DNA of 64,000 nt. Source: Rufibacter sediminis. GTDB lineage: Bacteria > Bacteroidota > Bacteroidia > Cytophagales > Hymenobacteraceae. Both the position numbers and the translations under genes were made by a program. Of this stretch, positions 26,108 to 34,985 are shown piece by piece. The stretch spans positions 370,058-434,057 of the forward strand of contig NZ_JACOAF010000044.1 of assembly GCF_014269285.1 (NCBI RefSeq). Reading direction: 5' to 3'. The notes under the pieces were generated by a model that saw only the letters and a program-made list of their open reading frames with translations, had not been told where the DNA came from and searched no databases. The first letter of the stretch is position 1. The number at the start of each line of letters is the position of its first letter.

Positions 26108-26518
26108 TTACGCAACCACTTTGCGCAGGCGGCAGATATTGGTGGCCCCTTGCACGCTGTACTCCACTTTGTCCATGATCCGGTTCACCAGGGCCACGCC
26201 CACGCCCCCTTTCTTGCCCGTCCGGATGTTGTCTGGGATGTTAGGCTCAAGGTAGTTGGCCTGCACAAAGGGAATGCCGTTGTCTTCCAGCTCAAAGACA
26301 ATCTCCTTGCCATCGTACTTGATGGTGAGGCAGAGGTGCTTCTGGCTGTCTTCGCGGTTGGAGTGGATGATCAGGTTGGCGCAGATTTCGTCTACGGCCA
26401 GGATGATCTGGTTTAACGTGATCTCAGACAAATGGACAGGCGAAAGGGTATCCGTCACAAAGGCGCGGATAGTTTTAAGGTTTTTCCTGTCACAACTGAC
26501 CCGGATCTTGTTAGTCAT
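26108..26518 (-). CDS. RsbW-like anti-sigma factor/serine kinase
   Basis: The 136 residues form a GHKL ATPase: N box AVDEICANLIIHSN, G1 ELEDNGIPFV, and G2 GKKGGVGVALVNRIMD. In partner-switching systems this protein phosphorylates its STAS partner and holds a sigma factor or other target. It overlaps the STAS gene by 8 bp, so coupled translation is likely. Since Bacteroidota have no SigB-type factor recognisable here, the target is unknown. Confidence 0.88.
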   Translation of the reverse strand: MTNKIRVSCDRKNLKTIRAFVTDTLSPVHLSEITLNQIILAVDEICANLIIHSNREDSQKHLCLTIKYDGKEIVFELEDNGIPFVQANYLEPNIPDNIRTGKKGGVGVALVNRIMDKVEYSVQGATNICRLRKVVA

Positions 26519-26849
26519 TGGCTATGGTCACGGCTTCTTCATAGGAAGAGACAATGGTCATGAGCAGATCCAGGCCCAAAATCTCAAACACATTGCGCAC
26601 TTTCTCCTGCATGTTGAAGAAGATGAGCTTGATCTGAGCATCTTCAAAACGCTGCAAGTGCGAGATGAACACGCCTAAACCCGCTGACGAAATGTAGTTG
26701 AGGTTTTTGCAGTCTACCAGGATCTTGCCAAACATCATGATGCTGGGGTTGGAGAGCTCTTCATCCAGCAGTACAGAGGAGCTGGCGTCTAGTTCACCAT
26801 CTAAACTGATGGTGATGGTATTGTCGGTGATCGTATGTTTTATTTTCAT
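26511..26849 (-). CDS. STAS-domain anti-sigma factor antagonist
   Basis: RsbV/SpoIIAA-like protein of 112 residues. The phosphoacceptor Ser is in NYISSAGLGVFISHL, and the beta-strand start TITISLDGELDASS and KILVDCKNL fit the fold. When dephosphorylated it binds the kinase at 26108 and frees its target. It lies between the phosphatase gene (20 bp) and the kinase gene (8-bp overlap). Confidence 0.9.
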   Translation of the reverse strand: MKIKHTITDNTITISLDGELDASSSVLLDEELSNPSIMMFGKILVDCKNLNYISSAGLGVFISHLQRFEDAQIKLIFFNMQEKVRNVFEILGLDLLMTIVSSYEEAVTIAND

Positions 26850-26869
26850 CGTGCTTCTTTACGAATCCT

Positions 26870-28948
26870 CTAAATAATAGGTTGACGCTGTTTGAACTTG
26901 ATCACCAGCAACGTCTGGTCATCATGCAGAATGTCACTGCTGAAGTCGTTGACATCGTTGATGATAGCGCTTTTGATGTCCTCGGCCTCCAGATGGTAGG
27001 TTTGGGAAAGCATGTACTTCAGGCGTTCCTCGCCGTACTCATCCTGGCGGGTGTTGCGGGCTTCCACAATCCCGTCGGTGTAAATGACCATGACATCGTT
27101 GGGGTTGTAGTCATAGTGCAGCCGGTGGATGCGCTTAGCGTACGAGGCGTCCCGCACAATGCCCAAGCCTAACCCTTCTGTCTGAAAATAGAACGTATCT
27201 TCAATCATAGAGTTGTAATAAAGCGTGTGGCAATGCCCCGCCCGGGCAAAGGAAACCCCCTGCATCTCGTAATCAATGATATACAGCGAGGAGGTAATGA
27301 AAGAAGTGCGCTCCAGACAGCGGCTCAGGGCACTGTTGGCCTGCACCATGAACTCATCGGGCAGTAAATCCTGCTGCATGAGCCCGTGGAAAATTCCCTT
27401 CATCTGGGCCATGTGAAACGCCGCCGAAATCCCCTTACCCGACACGTCCCCGATGATGATGGCGATACGCGATTTGCTCAGCTGCAGGTAATCATAGAAG
27501 TCACCGCCCACTTCCTTGGCCGCCTGCGAGTACGTACTGATGTCAAACCAGGTATCGGTTGGGAATGTTTTGGGGTTCAGGCGGTCCTGCACCAGACTCG
27601 CGATCTTAAGTTCCTCTTTGTAGCGCTCGTTCTGCAAAGACTCCTGCATGAGGCGCAGGTTTTCAATGGTGAGCACCGTTTGGTTCGCAAACGACTGGAC
27701 CACACTGATGGTATCGGGGTCAAATCCCTGTTCTAACTCCAGCAGCAGGTACAAATAGCCGTAGCGGCGTTTGGGGGAAACCAGGGGCACCAGCAGCAAC
27801 GAGTTGTACGGACTGTTGAGGTCCTGGAACCCAGGAATGAGGTTCAGGTCGCCATTCACGTACACGCTGTCCAGCGTGGTTTTGTCTTCTTCATGAATCC
27901 TTTTCACCAAGGCCCTCACAAACATCTGCACCTCAGAATCAATTGGGTCACCGGACGTGTGGGAGGTGTCCAGATGAGTTAGTTCGCCAATCTCCAGCCA
28001 GGCCGCGTCGGCCCCGGTGGCTTTGATGGCGCTTTCAAACAAAATCTTGTACACCTCGTCCTCGCTTTGGCCCTGCTGGATGGTGTGGCTCAGGCGCTGA
28101 AAGCTCAGCAAATCGGCGTTTCGCTGCTCAAAAACCCGGGAGGTGGGCAAACTGAAAAGCGATACCAGCAAAGAAGCCAGCGCGTACAGAAAGACAAACG
28201 CCAGCGCGATGAGGATAAACGGATTGTCTGTGTAGTCCACGACCAGCTCAGAAGAATCGGCGAAGAGGAACAGGAAGTTGGCAAACAAGACCACCGAAGC
28301 CAGAATGGCGGTGAGCAGGAAAATACAGGCCCATTTTTTATCCAGGCTCAGGAAAGCGATCCAGCGTTGGTGCACGCTCATGTACAGGCTGTACCCCAGC
28401 AAAAGCGCCAAATCCAGGATGAGGAAGACATGGTTCATGTACGTCACATCCAGCAGCGGCACCAGAAGAGAGAGGTAGACCAAGATCTCGAACCATTTCC
28501 ATTGGCTCTGCACTTCTTTGGTTTTGTGGTACAGGATGAACTGCCGCCAGGTATAGAATGCCTTGCCCAGAAAATACACCAGCAACCCGAACAGAACCTG
28601 GTAGAAGATGTCCAGCAGGTAGGGGCTGTTGACCCAGTGCTCGTTCAGGCCAGGGTACCCAAGGTGCAGGAGCAGACAGAGGTACGCGCCCAGGCCGCCT
28701 TTGACAAAAAGTCCCCAAAGCGGCGACGTAAACTCCTCGCTGCGCTGTATTTGAACGTACTGCCGCTGGTACAGGAAAACGGACAGGATGAAGATGACGG
28801 ACAGGAGGTTGTTCAGGTACGGGGAAGCGGCGTTGGCTTCTCCCATATGCCCTTGGCGGGCCAAAAACAATACATTCACCAATAGCAATACCCAGCTCAC
28901 GCTTCCGGTTAAAAAGCTCACCTGTTTGATGGTTTTGTCTTGGGGCAT
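26870..28948 (-). CDS. SpoIIE/RsbU-type membrane phosphatase
   Basis: The 692 residues consist of an N-terminal membrane sensor of about seven or eight helices (1-270), a GAF-like domain (about 300-440) and a C-terminal PP2C/SpoIIE phosphatase. The phosphatase has metal-site motifs EVGGDFYDY, IIGDVSGKGISAAFHMA and VMVIYTDGIVEARN, then DDQTLLVIK. It should dephosphorylate the STAS protein encoded next. First gene of a three-gene partner switch; the membrane module would sense the envelope. Confidence 0.92.
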   Translation of the reverse strand: MPQDKTIKQVSFLTGSVSWVLLLVNVLFLARQGHMGEANAASPYLNNLLSVIFILSVFLYQRQYVQIQRSEEFTSPLWGLFVKGGLGAYLCLLLHLGYPGLNEHWVNSPYLLDIFYQVLFGLLVYFLGKAFYTWRQFILYHKTKEVQSQWKWFEILVYLSLLVPLLDVTYMNHVFLILDLALLLGYSLYMSVHQRWIAFLSLDKKWACIFLLTAILASVVLFANFLFLFADSSELVVDYTDNPFILIALAFVFLYALASLLVSLFSLPTSRVFEQRNADLLSFQRLSHTIQQGQSEDEVYKILFESAIKATGADAAWLEIGELTHLDTSHTSGDPIDSEVQMFVRALVKRIHEEDKTTLDSVYVNGDLNLIPGFQDLNSPYNSLLLVPLVSPKRRYGYLYLLLELEQGFDPDTISVVQSFANQTVLTIENLRLMQESLQNERYKEELKIASLVQDRLNPKTFPTDTWFDISTYSQAAKEVGGDFYDYLQLSKSRIAIIIGDVSGKGISAAFHMAQMKGIFHGLMQQDLLPDEFMVQANSALSRCLERTSFITSSLYIIDYEMQGVSFARAGHCHTLYYNSMIEDTFYFQTEGLGLGIVRDASYAKRIHRLHYDYNPNDVMVIYTDGIVEARNTRQDEYGEERLKYMLSQTYHLEAEDIKSAIINDVNDFSSDILHDDQTLLVIKFKQRQPII

Positions 28949-29567
28949 TGGAAAGAGTGCCTGCTGCTGCCGGTTATGTATTGGATGAGGGTGAATACGA
29001 GATTTTTTTAAAAGTAACTAAAAAATAATTATGATCTCTCAACAGCTTTTCGGTCAGATTTCTGTTGCCGCTGAATGTGTCTGACAAACAACTTATTACC
29101 TTTCAAGAAAAGGTTTCGGTGTGGCAGAATAGCAAGAGCCTATATAGGGAACGCTAAATTTTTGACAATGATTCATCCCTGTGACCTTACAAGTGAACTC
29201 TTTCTATGCCTTCGCTTGAAGTGACTCAGTAAGCAATTGTGATTGAGTTAATTGTGTAGCCCAATTGTGCGGAAAAAATATACGCAACAGAGCCAGGAGA
29301 ACCTGGGCTAGAAAGTAGAACAAGAACCTTATGCTATGATAAAGCCGCGCCATGCTGATTGCTCGCAGCTGGGTAGTTTCAAGCCTTTCCGTTTCTTGGC
29401 AGTTTAAGGGAAAACAGATCAAATTCGGGTGGTTGTGGAAGAGCGGCTGATCAGGTGTTTGTCTTCTATAAGGCCGCCCCTAAACAAATTTTGCTCTGCC
29501 CACAAGAAGTAGACAGAGCAAAACAAAAAGTAAATGAAGTAGAGCAGGGGAAATCCCAGCCAGATAA
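28949..29567. other. Intergenic region, phosphatase / guaB
   Basis: Upstream region of the phosphatase operon and the guaB terminator. A 72-residue minus-strand frame (29204-29422) has no supporting signal and is not called. The sequence is more AT-rich than its neighbours. Nothing else recognised. Confidence 0.5.
29489..29523 (-). terminator. Terminator after guaB
   Basis: Stem TTTTGCTCTG (29489-29498) and CAGAGCAAAA (29514-29523), 45 bp past the guaB stop on the minus strand; T-rich tail (ATTTGTTT). Confidence 0.6.
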
Positions 29568-31037
29568 CTAGCGGCTGTAGTTAGGAGCCTCACGGGTGAT
29601 CTGCACGTCATGCGGATGGCTTTCGCGCAGACCGGCACCCGTGATTTTCACCATTTTGGCTTTCTTCAGGGCTTCAATGTCCGGAGCGCCGCAGTAGCCC
29701 ATCCCGGCTTTCAGGCCGCCTACCAGTTGGTACAGCACCTCGCCGGCCAGGCCTTTGTACGGCACGCGACCCACAATGCCTTCGGGAACCAGTTTCTTCA
29801 CGTCATCCTCGGCATCCTGGAAATAACGGTCTTTGGAGCCTTCGCCCATGGCCTCAATGGAACCCATGCCACGGTAGGTCTTGAACTTACGGCCTTCAAA
29901 GATCTGCATGTCGCCGGGAGCTTCTTCGGTACCGGCTAACAAAGACCCGATCATCACGGTGCTGGCCCCGCCGCCAATGGCTTTCACCACGTCGCCGGAG
30001 AACTTGATGCCGCCGTCGGCGATGACCGGTACGCCGGTGCCTTCCAGGCCTTTTACGGCCTCAATCACGGCAGAGAGTTGCGGAACGCCAATACCGGCGA
30101 TGATGCGGGTGGTACAGATAGAACCCGGTCCAACGCCTACTTTCACAGCATCGGCGCCGGAGTCGGCCAGGGCGCGGGCACCTTCGGCGGTCGCCACGTT
30201 TCCGGCAATAAGGTCCACGTTGGGGAAAGCGTCTTTGATTCTGCGCACCGCTTCCATCACGCCTTTGGAGTGACCGTGGGCGGTGTCAATGCTGATCACG
30301 TCTACGCCGGCTTCCACAAGCGCGCCTACGCGGTCCAGCACATCTGGCGTCACGCCAACGGCGGCACCCACGCGCAAACGACCGAACTCGTCTTTGCAGG
30401 CATACGGGCGGTGTTTTCTTTTCAAGATGTCTTTGTAGGTGATCAAGCCCACCAGAATGCCGTTTTCGTCAATCACCGGCAGCTTCTCGATTTTGTATTC
30501 CTGCAGGATGTCCTCGGCTTTGTCCAGCTCAATGCCTTTGGGGGCGGTCACCAGACGGTCTTTGGTCATGATCTCGGAAACCTTCACGGAGAAGTTCTTC
30601 TCGAACCGAAGGTCACGGTTGGTGATGATGCCCACCAGTTTCTTGTCGGCGGAAACGATGGGAATGCCGCCGATGCGGTGCTCTTTCATGAGTTGGATGG
30701 CATCGCCTAGGGTGGCGTGCTCGTCCAGCGTAACGGGGTCCAGAATCATGCCGCTCTCAGAACGTTTCACCTTGCGCACCAGCTCAGCTTGCTGCTTGAT
30801 GCTCATGTTTTTGTGAATAATTCCGATGCCGCCTTCCTGGGCCATGGCGATGGCCATGTCAGCCTCGGTCACGGTGTCCATGGCGGCGGATACCAGCGGA
30901 ATGTTCACCCGGATGTTACGCGTGAGTTGGGTAGAAGTATTGGTGTCTTTGGGAAGTACCTCAGAATAAGCGGGTAATAGAAGAACGTCGTCGTAAGTCA
31001 GGGCTTCGAACAACAGATTGGGAGCGTGAGACTGCAT
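29568..31037 (-). CDS. guaB: Inosine-5'-monophosphate dehydrogenase
   Basis: Oxidises IMP to XMP with NAD+, the rate-setting step of GMP synthesis. ATG at 31037 gives 489 residues, the family norm; an upstream ATG at 31103 adds 22 unlikely residues. The TIM barrel is split by two CBS domains (about 95-205, [17 protein letters not shown] and [13 protein letters not shown]). Catalytic Cys is in [11 protein letters not shown], the flap in [11 protein letters not shown], and NAD/IMP binding in [19 protein letters not shown]. Confidence 0.96.
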   Translation of the reverse strand: MQSHAPNLLFEALTYDDVLLLPAYSEVLPKDTNTSTQLTRNIRVNIPLVSAAMDTVTEADMAIAMAQEGGIGIIHKNMSIKQQAELVRKVKRSESGMILDPVTLDEHATLGDAIQLMKEHRIGGIPIVSADKKLVGIITNRDLRFEKNFSVKVSEIMTKDRLVTAPKGIELDKAEDILQEYKIEKLPVIDENGILVGLITYKDILKRKHRPYACKDEFGRLRVGAAVGVTPDVLDRVGALVEAGVDVISIDTAHGHSKGVMEAVRRIKDAFPNVDLIAGNVATAEGARALADSGADAVKVGVGPGSICTTRIIAGIGVPQLSAVIEAVKGLEGTGVPVIADGGIKFSGDVVKAIGGGASTVMIGSLLAGTEEAPGDMQIFEGRKFKTYRGMGSIEAMGEGSKDRYFQDAEDDVKKLVPEGIVGRVPYKGLAGEVLYQLVGGLKAGMGYCGAPDIEALKKAKMVKITGAGLRESHPHDVQITREAPNYSR

Positions 31038-31131
31038 GGCAAATAGCGTATATGGTATTTGCCACGTAAAATTAAGGGAAAAGTTGAATATCCTACGGTC
31101 CAAAGAAAAACTTTCTTTGGCGGCGGCTCCC

Positions 31132-31167
31132 GTTTAGGGGCTGTTTACCAGAAAACAGGCGAAAAGC
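31132..31167. repeat. 36-bp palindromic repeat
   Basis: Copy between guaB and the rhodanese gene, 8 bp from the rhodanese stop. Arms: GTTTAGGGGCTGTTTAC and GAAAACAGGCGAAAAGC. Confidence 0.85.
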
Positions 31168-31175
31168 GGTATGGT

Positions 31176-31496
31176 TTAGTATACCGGAAAATTGGGGTCC
31201 ACTTCCTGCGCCCAGGCGTGCACGCCGCCTTTCAGGTTCAGGAGCTGGGTAAAGCCGTGGCGCTGCTGCAGGAACATCAAAGCCTGGGCGCTCCGGAAAC
31301 CGTGGTGGCAGATGAGCACCGTCACCTTGTCTTTGTCCAGGGTAGCGGCGGCTTTGGGGAGATCTCCCAAAGGAATGAGTTGGCCGCCCAGGTGGCAGAT
31401 GTCCCATTCCTGCGGCTCGCGCACGTCAATGAGTTGCAGGGGCTCCTGTTGGTCCAGGCGTTCTTTCAGTTGTTGGGGCGTGATCTCGGGTAGCAT
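31176..31496 (-). CDS. Rhodanese-like domain protein
   Basis: Single-domain sulfurtransferase of 106 residues from ATG 31496 (MLPEITPQQL; an in-frame ATG at 31514 adds six). The active-site loop CHHGFRS has catalytic Cys63, with fold signature LIDVREPQEWDICHLGGQLIPLGDL. Such small rhodaneses pass persulfide sulfur to partner proteins; no partner is evident here. Single gene. Confidence 0.88.
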   Translation of the reverse strand: MLPEITPQQLKERLDQQEPLQLIDVREPQEWDICHLGGQLIPLGDLPKAAATLDKDKVTVLICHHGFRSAQALMFLQQRHGFTQLLNLKGGVHAWAQEVDPNFPVY

Positions 31497-31597
31497 GGCG
31501 CAAAGGTAAACCAAATTATTTTGCCGGATACCGCAGGCGGATGGAGCAAGCTGCCCCGAAGCTTCTATTTTTGTGCTCTTTACGTATGCCCGTTTGG

Positions 31598-31632
31598 GTT
31601 TTGAGGCTGTTTTCTGAAAAGAGGCCCGAAAC
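31598..31632. repeat. Palindromic repeat, 35 bp
   Basis: Copy 23 bp upstream of the pnuC start. Arms: GTTTTGAGGCTGTTTTC and GAAAAGAGGCCCGAAAC. Confidence 0.82.
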
Positions 31633-31655
31633 CAGCACCGGCCAACTGTTTCTCT

Positions 31656-32282
31656 ATGGATTTTCTCTCCCCCGCTACATGGGATTTAGCCACCGTCACT
31701 GAGGTGGTGGGCGTGATCACGGGTTTGCTGTGCGTATGGCTGGCGGCCCGGCAGAACATCTGGACCTTTCCCATCGCGCTCATCAGCGTGACGCTGTACA
31801 TCATCATTTTCTACGACGCCCGCCTGTACGCCGACATGGGCCTGCAGGTCATGTTCGCCGGTCTCAACTTCTACGGGTGGTACCTGTGGCTCTACAAAGG
31901 AAATCAGCGGGAGGAGCGTCCCGTCACCAGAATGACCGCCCGGCACTGGCTATGGCTCCTCTTGTTCGTGCCGCTTTTCACTCTCGGTTTGGGAACCTAC
32001 CTGCACTACAACACCGATGCCGATTTAGCTTACTGGGATGCCGCCACCACTGCCGTGAGTCTGGGCGCCCAATGGCTCATGAGCCGGAAAAAACTGGAGA
32101 ACTGGCTTGTCTGGATCGTGGTGGATGCCGTGTACGTGCCCATTTACCTCTACAAGGAGCTTTACCCCACGGCGGTTCTGTATTTCCTGTACCTCGCGCT
32201 GGCCTGGTGGGGTTACGTAGACTGGAAAAAAAGCATGCGGCAAGGCCAGCAGGAGCAGGGTGCGCAGGCATTGGCCAGTTAG
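31656..32282 (+). CDS. pnuC: Nicotinamide riboside transporter PnuC
   Basis: Inner-membrane facilitator for nicotinamide riboside uptake. The 208 residues contain about seven membrane helices and family motifs VVGVITGLLCVWLAARQNIWTFP, NFYGWYLWL and WIVVDAVYVPIYLYKELYPTAVLYFLYLALAWWGY. The imported riboside is phosphorylated by a NadR-type kinase, and such a gene is at 34454 on the same strand, separated by a PAP2 and a DUF2490 gene. Confidence 0.9.
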   Translation: MDFLSPATWDLATVTEVVGVITGLLCVWLAARQNIWTFPIALISVTLYIIIFYDARLYADMGLQVMFAGLNFYGWYLWLYKGNQREERPVTRMTARHWLWLLLFVPLFTLGLGTYLHYNTDADLAYWDAATTAVSLGAQWLMSRKKLENWLVWIVVDAVYVPIYLYKELYPTAVLYFLYLALAWWGYVDWKKSMRQGQQEQGAQALAS

Positions 32283-32348
32283 AAAGCCGGTTAAGAATAC
32301 CTTCAAATAGTTTCTGCTTGACACCATTCATCAGTGGTGATGAGCTTC

Positions 32349-32384
32349 GTTTCTGAGGCTTTTTTCTAAAAATGCCTCAAAAAC
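32349..32384. repeat. 36-bp palindromic repeat
   Basis: Copy between pnuC and the PAP2 gene. The TGAGGC/GCCTCA pair matches exactly between arms (GTTTCTGAGGCTTTTTTC and AAAAATGCCTCAAAAAC). Confidence 0.85.
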
Positions 32385-32515
32385 GTGATGTCAGATGGCC
32401 CGGCTGATATTTCCCGCAAAAGAATTGTCCTAAAAAAACCTAGGTTTAAAGTAACCCTTTAACTTTTTCTAACGATATGCAGTAGGTTACATTCTCACCC
32501 AACCGTGAACAGCAT

Positions 32516-33385
32516 ATGAAGAACATAGTACGTATCTGGCTTGCCCTCACCATGTGCTTCGGCCTGGTGAGCCAGGATCTGATGGCGCAGGAGGCCGATT
32601 CCCTGAAGAAGTACCAAGAGCCCGTAGTGGCCCAGGACACCTTGAAGAAGTACCAAGACTCGGTGGCCTTGCCCGTGAAGCAGCCGTTCTTCAAGTCCAA
32701 AGCCTTTAAAGCCACCATCATTCCCGCCATCCTGATCGCCTACGGGCTCAGCACCGTCAAAGACAACGGGATTTACAGCAGCTATGACGCCAAGCGCGAT
32801 CTGCAGAAACACTTCCCCAACTTCAAGACCAAGATAGATAACCCTTTGCTCATTGCGCCCTACGTGGAGCTGGCGGCGGCCAATCTCTTCAACATAAAAT
32901 CGAACAATGACTTTCTGAATACCTCCATCCTGATCCTGAAGGCCGAGGCCATCTTTGCCGTCACGGTGTTCGGGATAAAGCAAGTCTCCAACCAGGAGCG
33001 GCCCAACGGCGAAAACAGGGAATCCATGCCTTCGGGCCACACGGCCCAAGCCTTTCTGGCGGCCTCCATCCTCAACTCAGAACTGAAGCACAAGAGCCCG
33101 TGGTACGGCATTGGCGCGTACACCATTGCCACCAGCGTGGGCGCGTTCAGAATGCTGAACAACAAGCACTGGCAGTCTGATGTGTTTGTGGGCGCGGGTA
33201 TTGGGATGCTGTCTTCACACTTGGCCTACCTCTCGCACCGGAACCGCTGGGGGCGCAAACCGTCCATCGTGCAGCTGTCGCCGGCTTACATTTACGGGGC
33301 TCCAGGCTTTGCTTTCAGCATGAACCTGGACGACTACAAGAACCGCAAGAAGAACGCCGCCTTCTACAAATACAGCCAGAATTAA
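32516..33385 (+). CDS. PAP2-family phosphatase
   Basis: Membrane phosphatase of the type-2 phosphatidic acid phosphatase superfamily. The 289 residues have a signal-like N-terminus and the three PAP2 motifs KxxxxxxRP (KQVSNQERP), PSGH (SMPSGHTAQAF) and the RxxxxxHxxxD region (FRMLNNKHWQSDV), with the Ser of the third motif replaced by Ala (VGAFRM). A proline/lysine repeat DSLKKYQ occurs twice near residues 27-45. Substrate (lipid phosphate or undecaprenyl pyrophosphate) unknown. Confidence 0.87.
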   Translation: MKNIVRIWLALTMCFGLVSQDLMAQEADSLKKYQEPVVAQDTLKKYQDSVALPVKQPFFKSKAFKATIIPAILIAYGLSTVKDNGIYSSYDAKRDLQKHFPNFKTKIDNPLLIAPYVELAAANLFNIKSNNDFLNTSILILKAEAIFAVTVFGIKQVSNQERPNGENRESMPSGHTAQAFLAASILNSELKHKSPWYGIGAYTIATSVGAFRMLNNKHWQSDVFVGAGIGMLSSHLAYLSHRNRWGRKPSIVQLSPAYIYGAPGFAFSMNLDDYKNRKKNAAFYKYSQN

Positions 33386-33401
33386 CCTGGCCTACTGCCA
33401 A

Positions 33402-33437
33402 GTTTTAGATGTGTTTTCCGGAAAATAGCCCGTAAAC
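33402..33437. repeat. 36-bp palindromic repeat
   Basis: Copy 16 bp after the PAP2 stop. The centre GTTTTCCGGAAAA is intact; the outer arms are only partly complementary. Confidence 0.75.
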
Positions 33438-33440
33438 GGG

Positions 33441-33481
33441 AAAAGGCAAAACCTGCGGTGAAGACTGGGGTTTTGCCTTTT
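33441..33481 (+). terminator. Terminator after the PAP2 gene
   Basis: Stem AAAAGGCAAAACC (33441-33453) and GGTTTTGCCTTTT (33469-33481), followed by TTTG; 55 bp past the stop, immediately after a repeat copy. Confidence 0.8.
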
Positions 33482-33497
33482 TTGCATTTTTGTTGGA

Positions 33498-33534
33498 GTT
33501 TTTCTAAGCTTTTTTCAAAAAAGAAGCTTGAAAC
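33498..33534. repeat. Palindromic repeat, 37 bp
   Basis: Second copy in the same gap, 96 bp after the first. AAGCTT/AAGCTT arms pair (TCTAAGCTTTTTTC, AAAAAAGAAGCTTGAAAC). Confidence 0.75.
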
Positions 33535-33604
33535 CGAAACAAAGTTTGGTGTTCTACCTATTTCCCTAGTTGTTTGCACCACAGGCAACACTAATCATCT
33601 ACCT

Positions 33605-34363
33605 ATGAGAAAAATTTTCCAAGTTTATCTGCTTCTGTTTGCGGCATCGGTTACAGAAAGCTTTGCCCAGGACAAACGCCGGCATGATACCAACTACAAC
33701 GGCTGGTTCATGTACTTCGGGACCCACAAGCTGACCGATAAGTGGGGACTGCACACCGAGTTTCAGCTCCGCCGCTACCACGTGATCTCTGATGCGCAAC
33801 AGTTCATGCCGCGGGTGGCGCTTACCTATAACCTGTCAGACAGAGCCTCAGTGGCCGGCGGCTACGCCTACGTGCACACCTATCCGTACGGCGACAACCC
33901 CGCCGCCGATGACTTCCCCGAGCACCGCACCTACCAGCAGTTGCAGCTCAAAGACCCCCAGGGCATTTTCGGACTGCAGCACCGGTTCCGGCTGGAGCAG
34001 CGCTGGGTTAAGTTCGCGGGCGCCGATGACTATACCTACCTGAACCGCGTGCGGTACCAGTTCAAAACCACCCTTCCGCTGGCGGGCCCTACCATAGAAG
34101 ACAAGGAGTTCTACCTGAGTTTATACGATGAGGTCTTTGTCAACTTCGGGCCCAATGTGACCAGCAACATCTTTGACCAAAACCGCGCCTATGCCGCTGT
34201 GGGGTACCGTTTCCACCAAGACGCGAACCTGGAGGTAGGCTATCTGCACCAGCACGTGGCCCAGCGCAACGGCGTCTGGTTTGAGAGCAACCACACCCTG
34301 CAGGTAGGCCTCACCTACAACCTCGATTTCCGGAAGAAGAGCACCGCTGCGCCGCAACCGTAA
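33605..34363 (+). CDS. DUF2490 outer-membrane protein
   Basis: Start at the ATG 33605, which begins a signal peptide (FQVYLLLFAASVTESFAQ); a longer frame from 33458 would run through a repeat and terminator and is not credible. The 252 residues are barrel-like strands with the DUF2490 pattern (NGWFMYFGTHKLTDKWGLHTEFQLRRY, FGLQHRFRLEQRW, YLNRVRYQFKTTLPL). It probably sits in the outer membrane. Function unknown. Confidence 0.85.
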   Translation: MRKIFQVYLLLFAASVTESFAQDKRRHDTNYNGWFMYFGTHKLTDKWGLHTEFQLRRYHVISDAQQFMPRVALTYNLSDRASVAGGYAYVHTYPYGDNPAADDFPEHRTYQQLQLKDPQGIFGLQHRFRLEQRWVKFAGADDYTYLNRVRYQFKTTLPLAGPTIEDKEFYLSLYDEVFVNFGPNVTSNIFDQNRAYAAVGYRFHQDANLEVGYLHQHVAQRNGVWFESNHTLQVGLTYNLDFRKKSTAAPQP

Positions 34364-34386
34364 ATTTAGTACCTTGGGCGCATCTG

Positions 34387-34432
34387 CTCCTGTTTAGGGG
34401 CTGTTTTTCAGAAAACGGCCCCTAAACAGGAG
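34387..34432. repeat. Reference copy of the 36-bp palindromic repeat
   Basis: Best-preserved member; core 34392-34427. Outer arms 34387-34401 and 34418-34432 are exact reverse complements over 15 bp (CTCCTGTTTAGGGGC). The family is an imperfect palindrome with T-tracts at positions 2-5 and 13-16 and A-tracts at 21-24 and 32-35, so tracts in each arm are 11 bp apart. It has about 35 copies in this window, nearly all intergenic, mostly exactly 36 bp, with some paired changes in the arms. Orientation cannot be assigned because the unit is symmetric. It is not a terminator: there is no fixed T tail and many copies lie upstream of genes. Function unknown. Confidence 0.95.
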
Positions 34433-34451
34433 TTCTCTAAATTTCTGTACG

Positions 34452-34985
34452 TTGATAAGAGTCGCGATCACCGGGCCCGAGAGTACCGGCAAGTCTACCC
34501 TGGCCGCCCAGTTGGCGCAGCATTTTCAGGCCCCCTGGGTTCCCGAGTACGCCCGCACTTACCTGAACCAACTCAGCAGACCCTACGAAGCCCTTGATCT
34601 GGAGGCCATCGCCCGCGAGCAGCTTGCCTTCTGGCAGGAAGAGGCCGCCAAAAACCCGCCGCTGCTGTTTCTGGACACCGAGCTGCTGGTGCTCAAAATC
34701 TGGTCTGAACACGCGTACGGCACCACATCAGCGTTTATTCTGGAGGAACTTCGGCGGCAGCCCGTAGACCTGTACCTGCTCATGAACATAGATTTGCCCT
34801 GGCAGCCAGATCCGCAGCGCGAGCACCCGCACCTGCGGCAGTTTTTCTATGACTGGTACAAACGCGAACTGGAACAGTTAGGCGTGCCCTACGTAGAAAT
34901 CTCCGGCTCCGCCGATGAACGCCTGCGCAACGCCATCCGGGCGGTACAGCAGGTGGTGTCTTCCCCAACCAAACCTCTCTCATGA
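34452..34985 (+). CDS. NadR-type ribosylnicotinamide kinase
   Basis: The 177-residue protein starts at TTG 34452, the only plausible start since there is no in-frame ATG before the P-loop. P-loop GPESTGKST lies at residues 7-15, then PEYARTYL and a Walker B-like LLFLDTELLVLKIW. Matches the kinase domain of NadR, which phosphorylates nicotinamide riboside to NMN; the NadR adenylyltransferase and HTH domains are absent. Works with pnuC (31656) on the same strand. It overlaps the next gene by 4 bp (ATGA). Confidence 0.82.
   Translation: MIRVAITGPESTGKSTLAAQLAQHFQAPWVPEYARTYLNQLSRPYEALDLEAIAREQLAFWQEEAAKNPPLLFLDTELLVLKIWSEHAYGTTSAFILEELRRQPVDLYLLMNIDLPWQPDPQREHPHLRQFFYDWYKRELEQLGVPYVEISGSADERLRNAIRAVQQVVSSPTKPLS

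Noticed and set aside
29204-29422. 72-codon frame in the guaB upstream gap
   Set aside because: No promoter, no conserved motif, and a hydrophobic run that easily arises by chance in this AT-rich stretch.
33458-33604. N-terminal extension of the DUF2490 gene
   Set aside because: It would translate through a repeat copy and a terminator tail; a signal peptide starts exactly at 33605.
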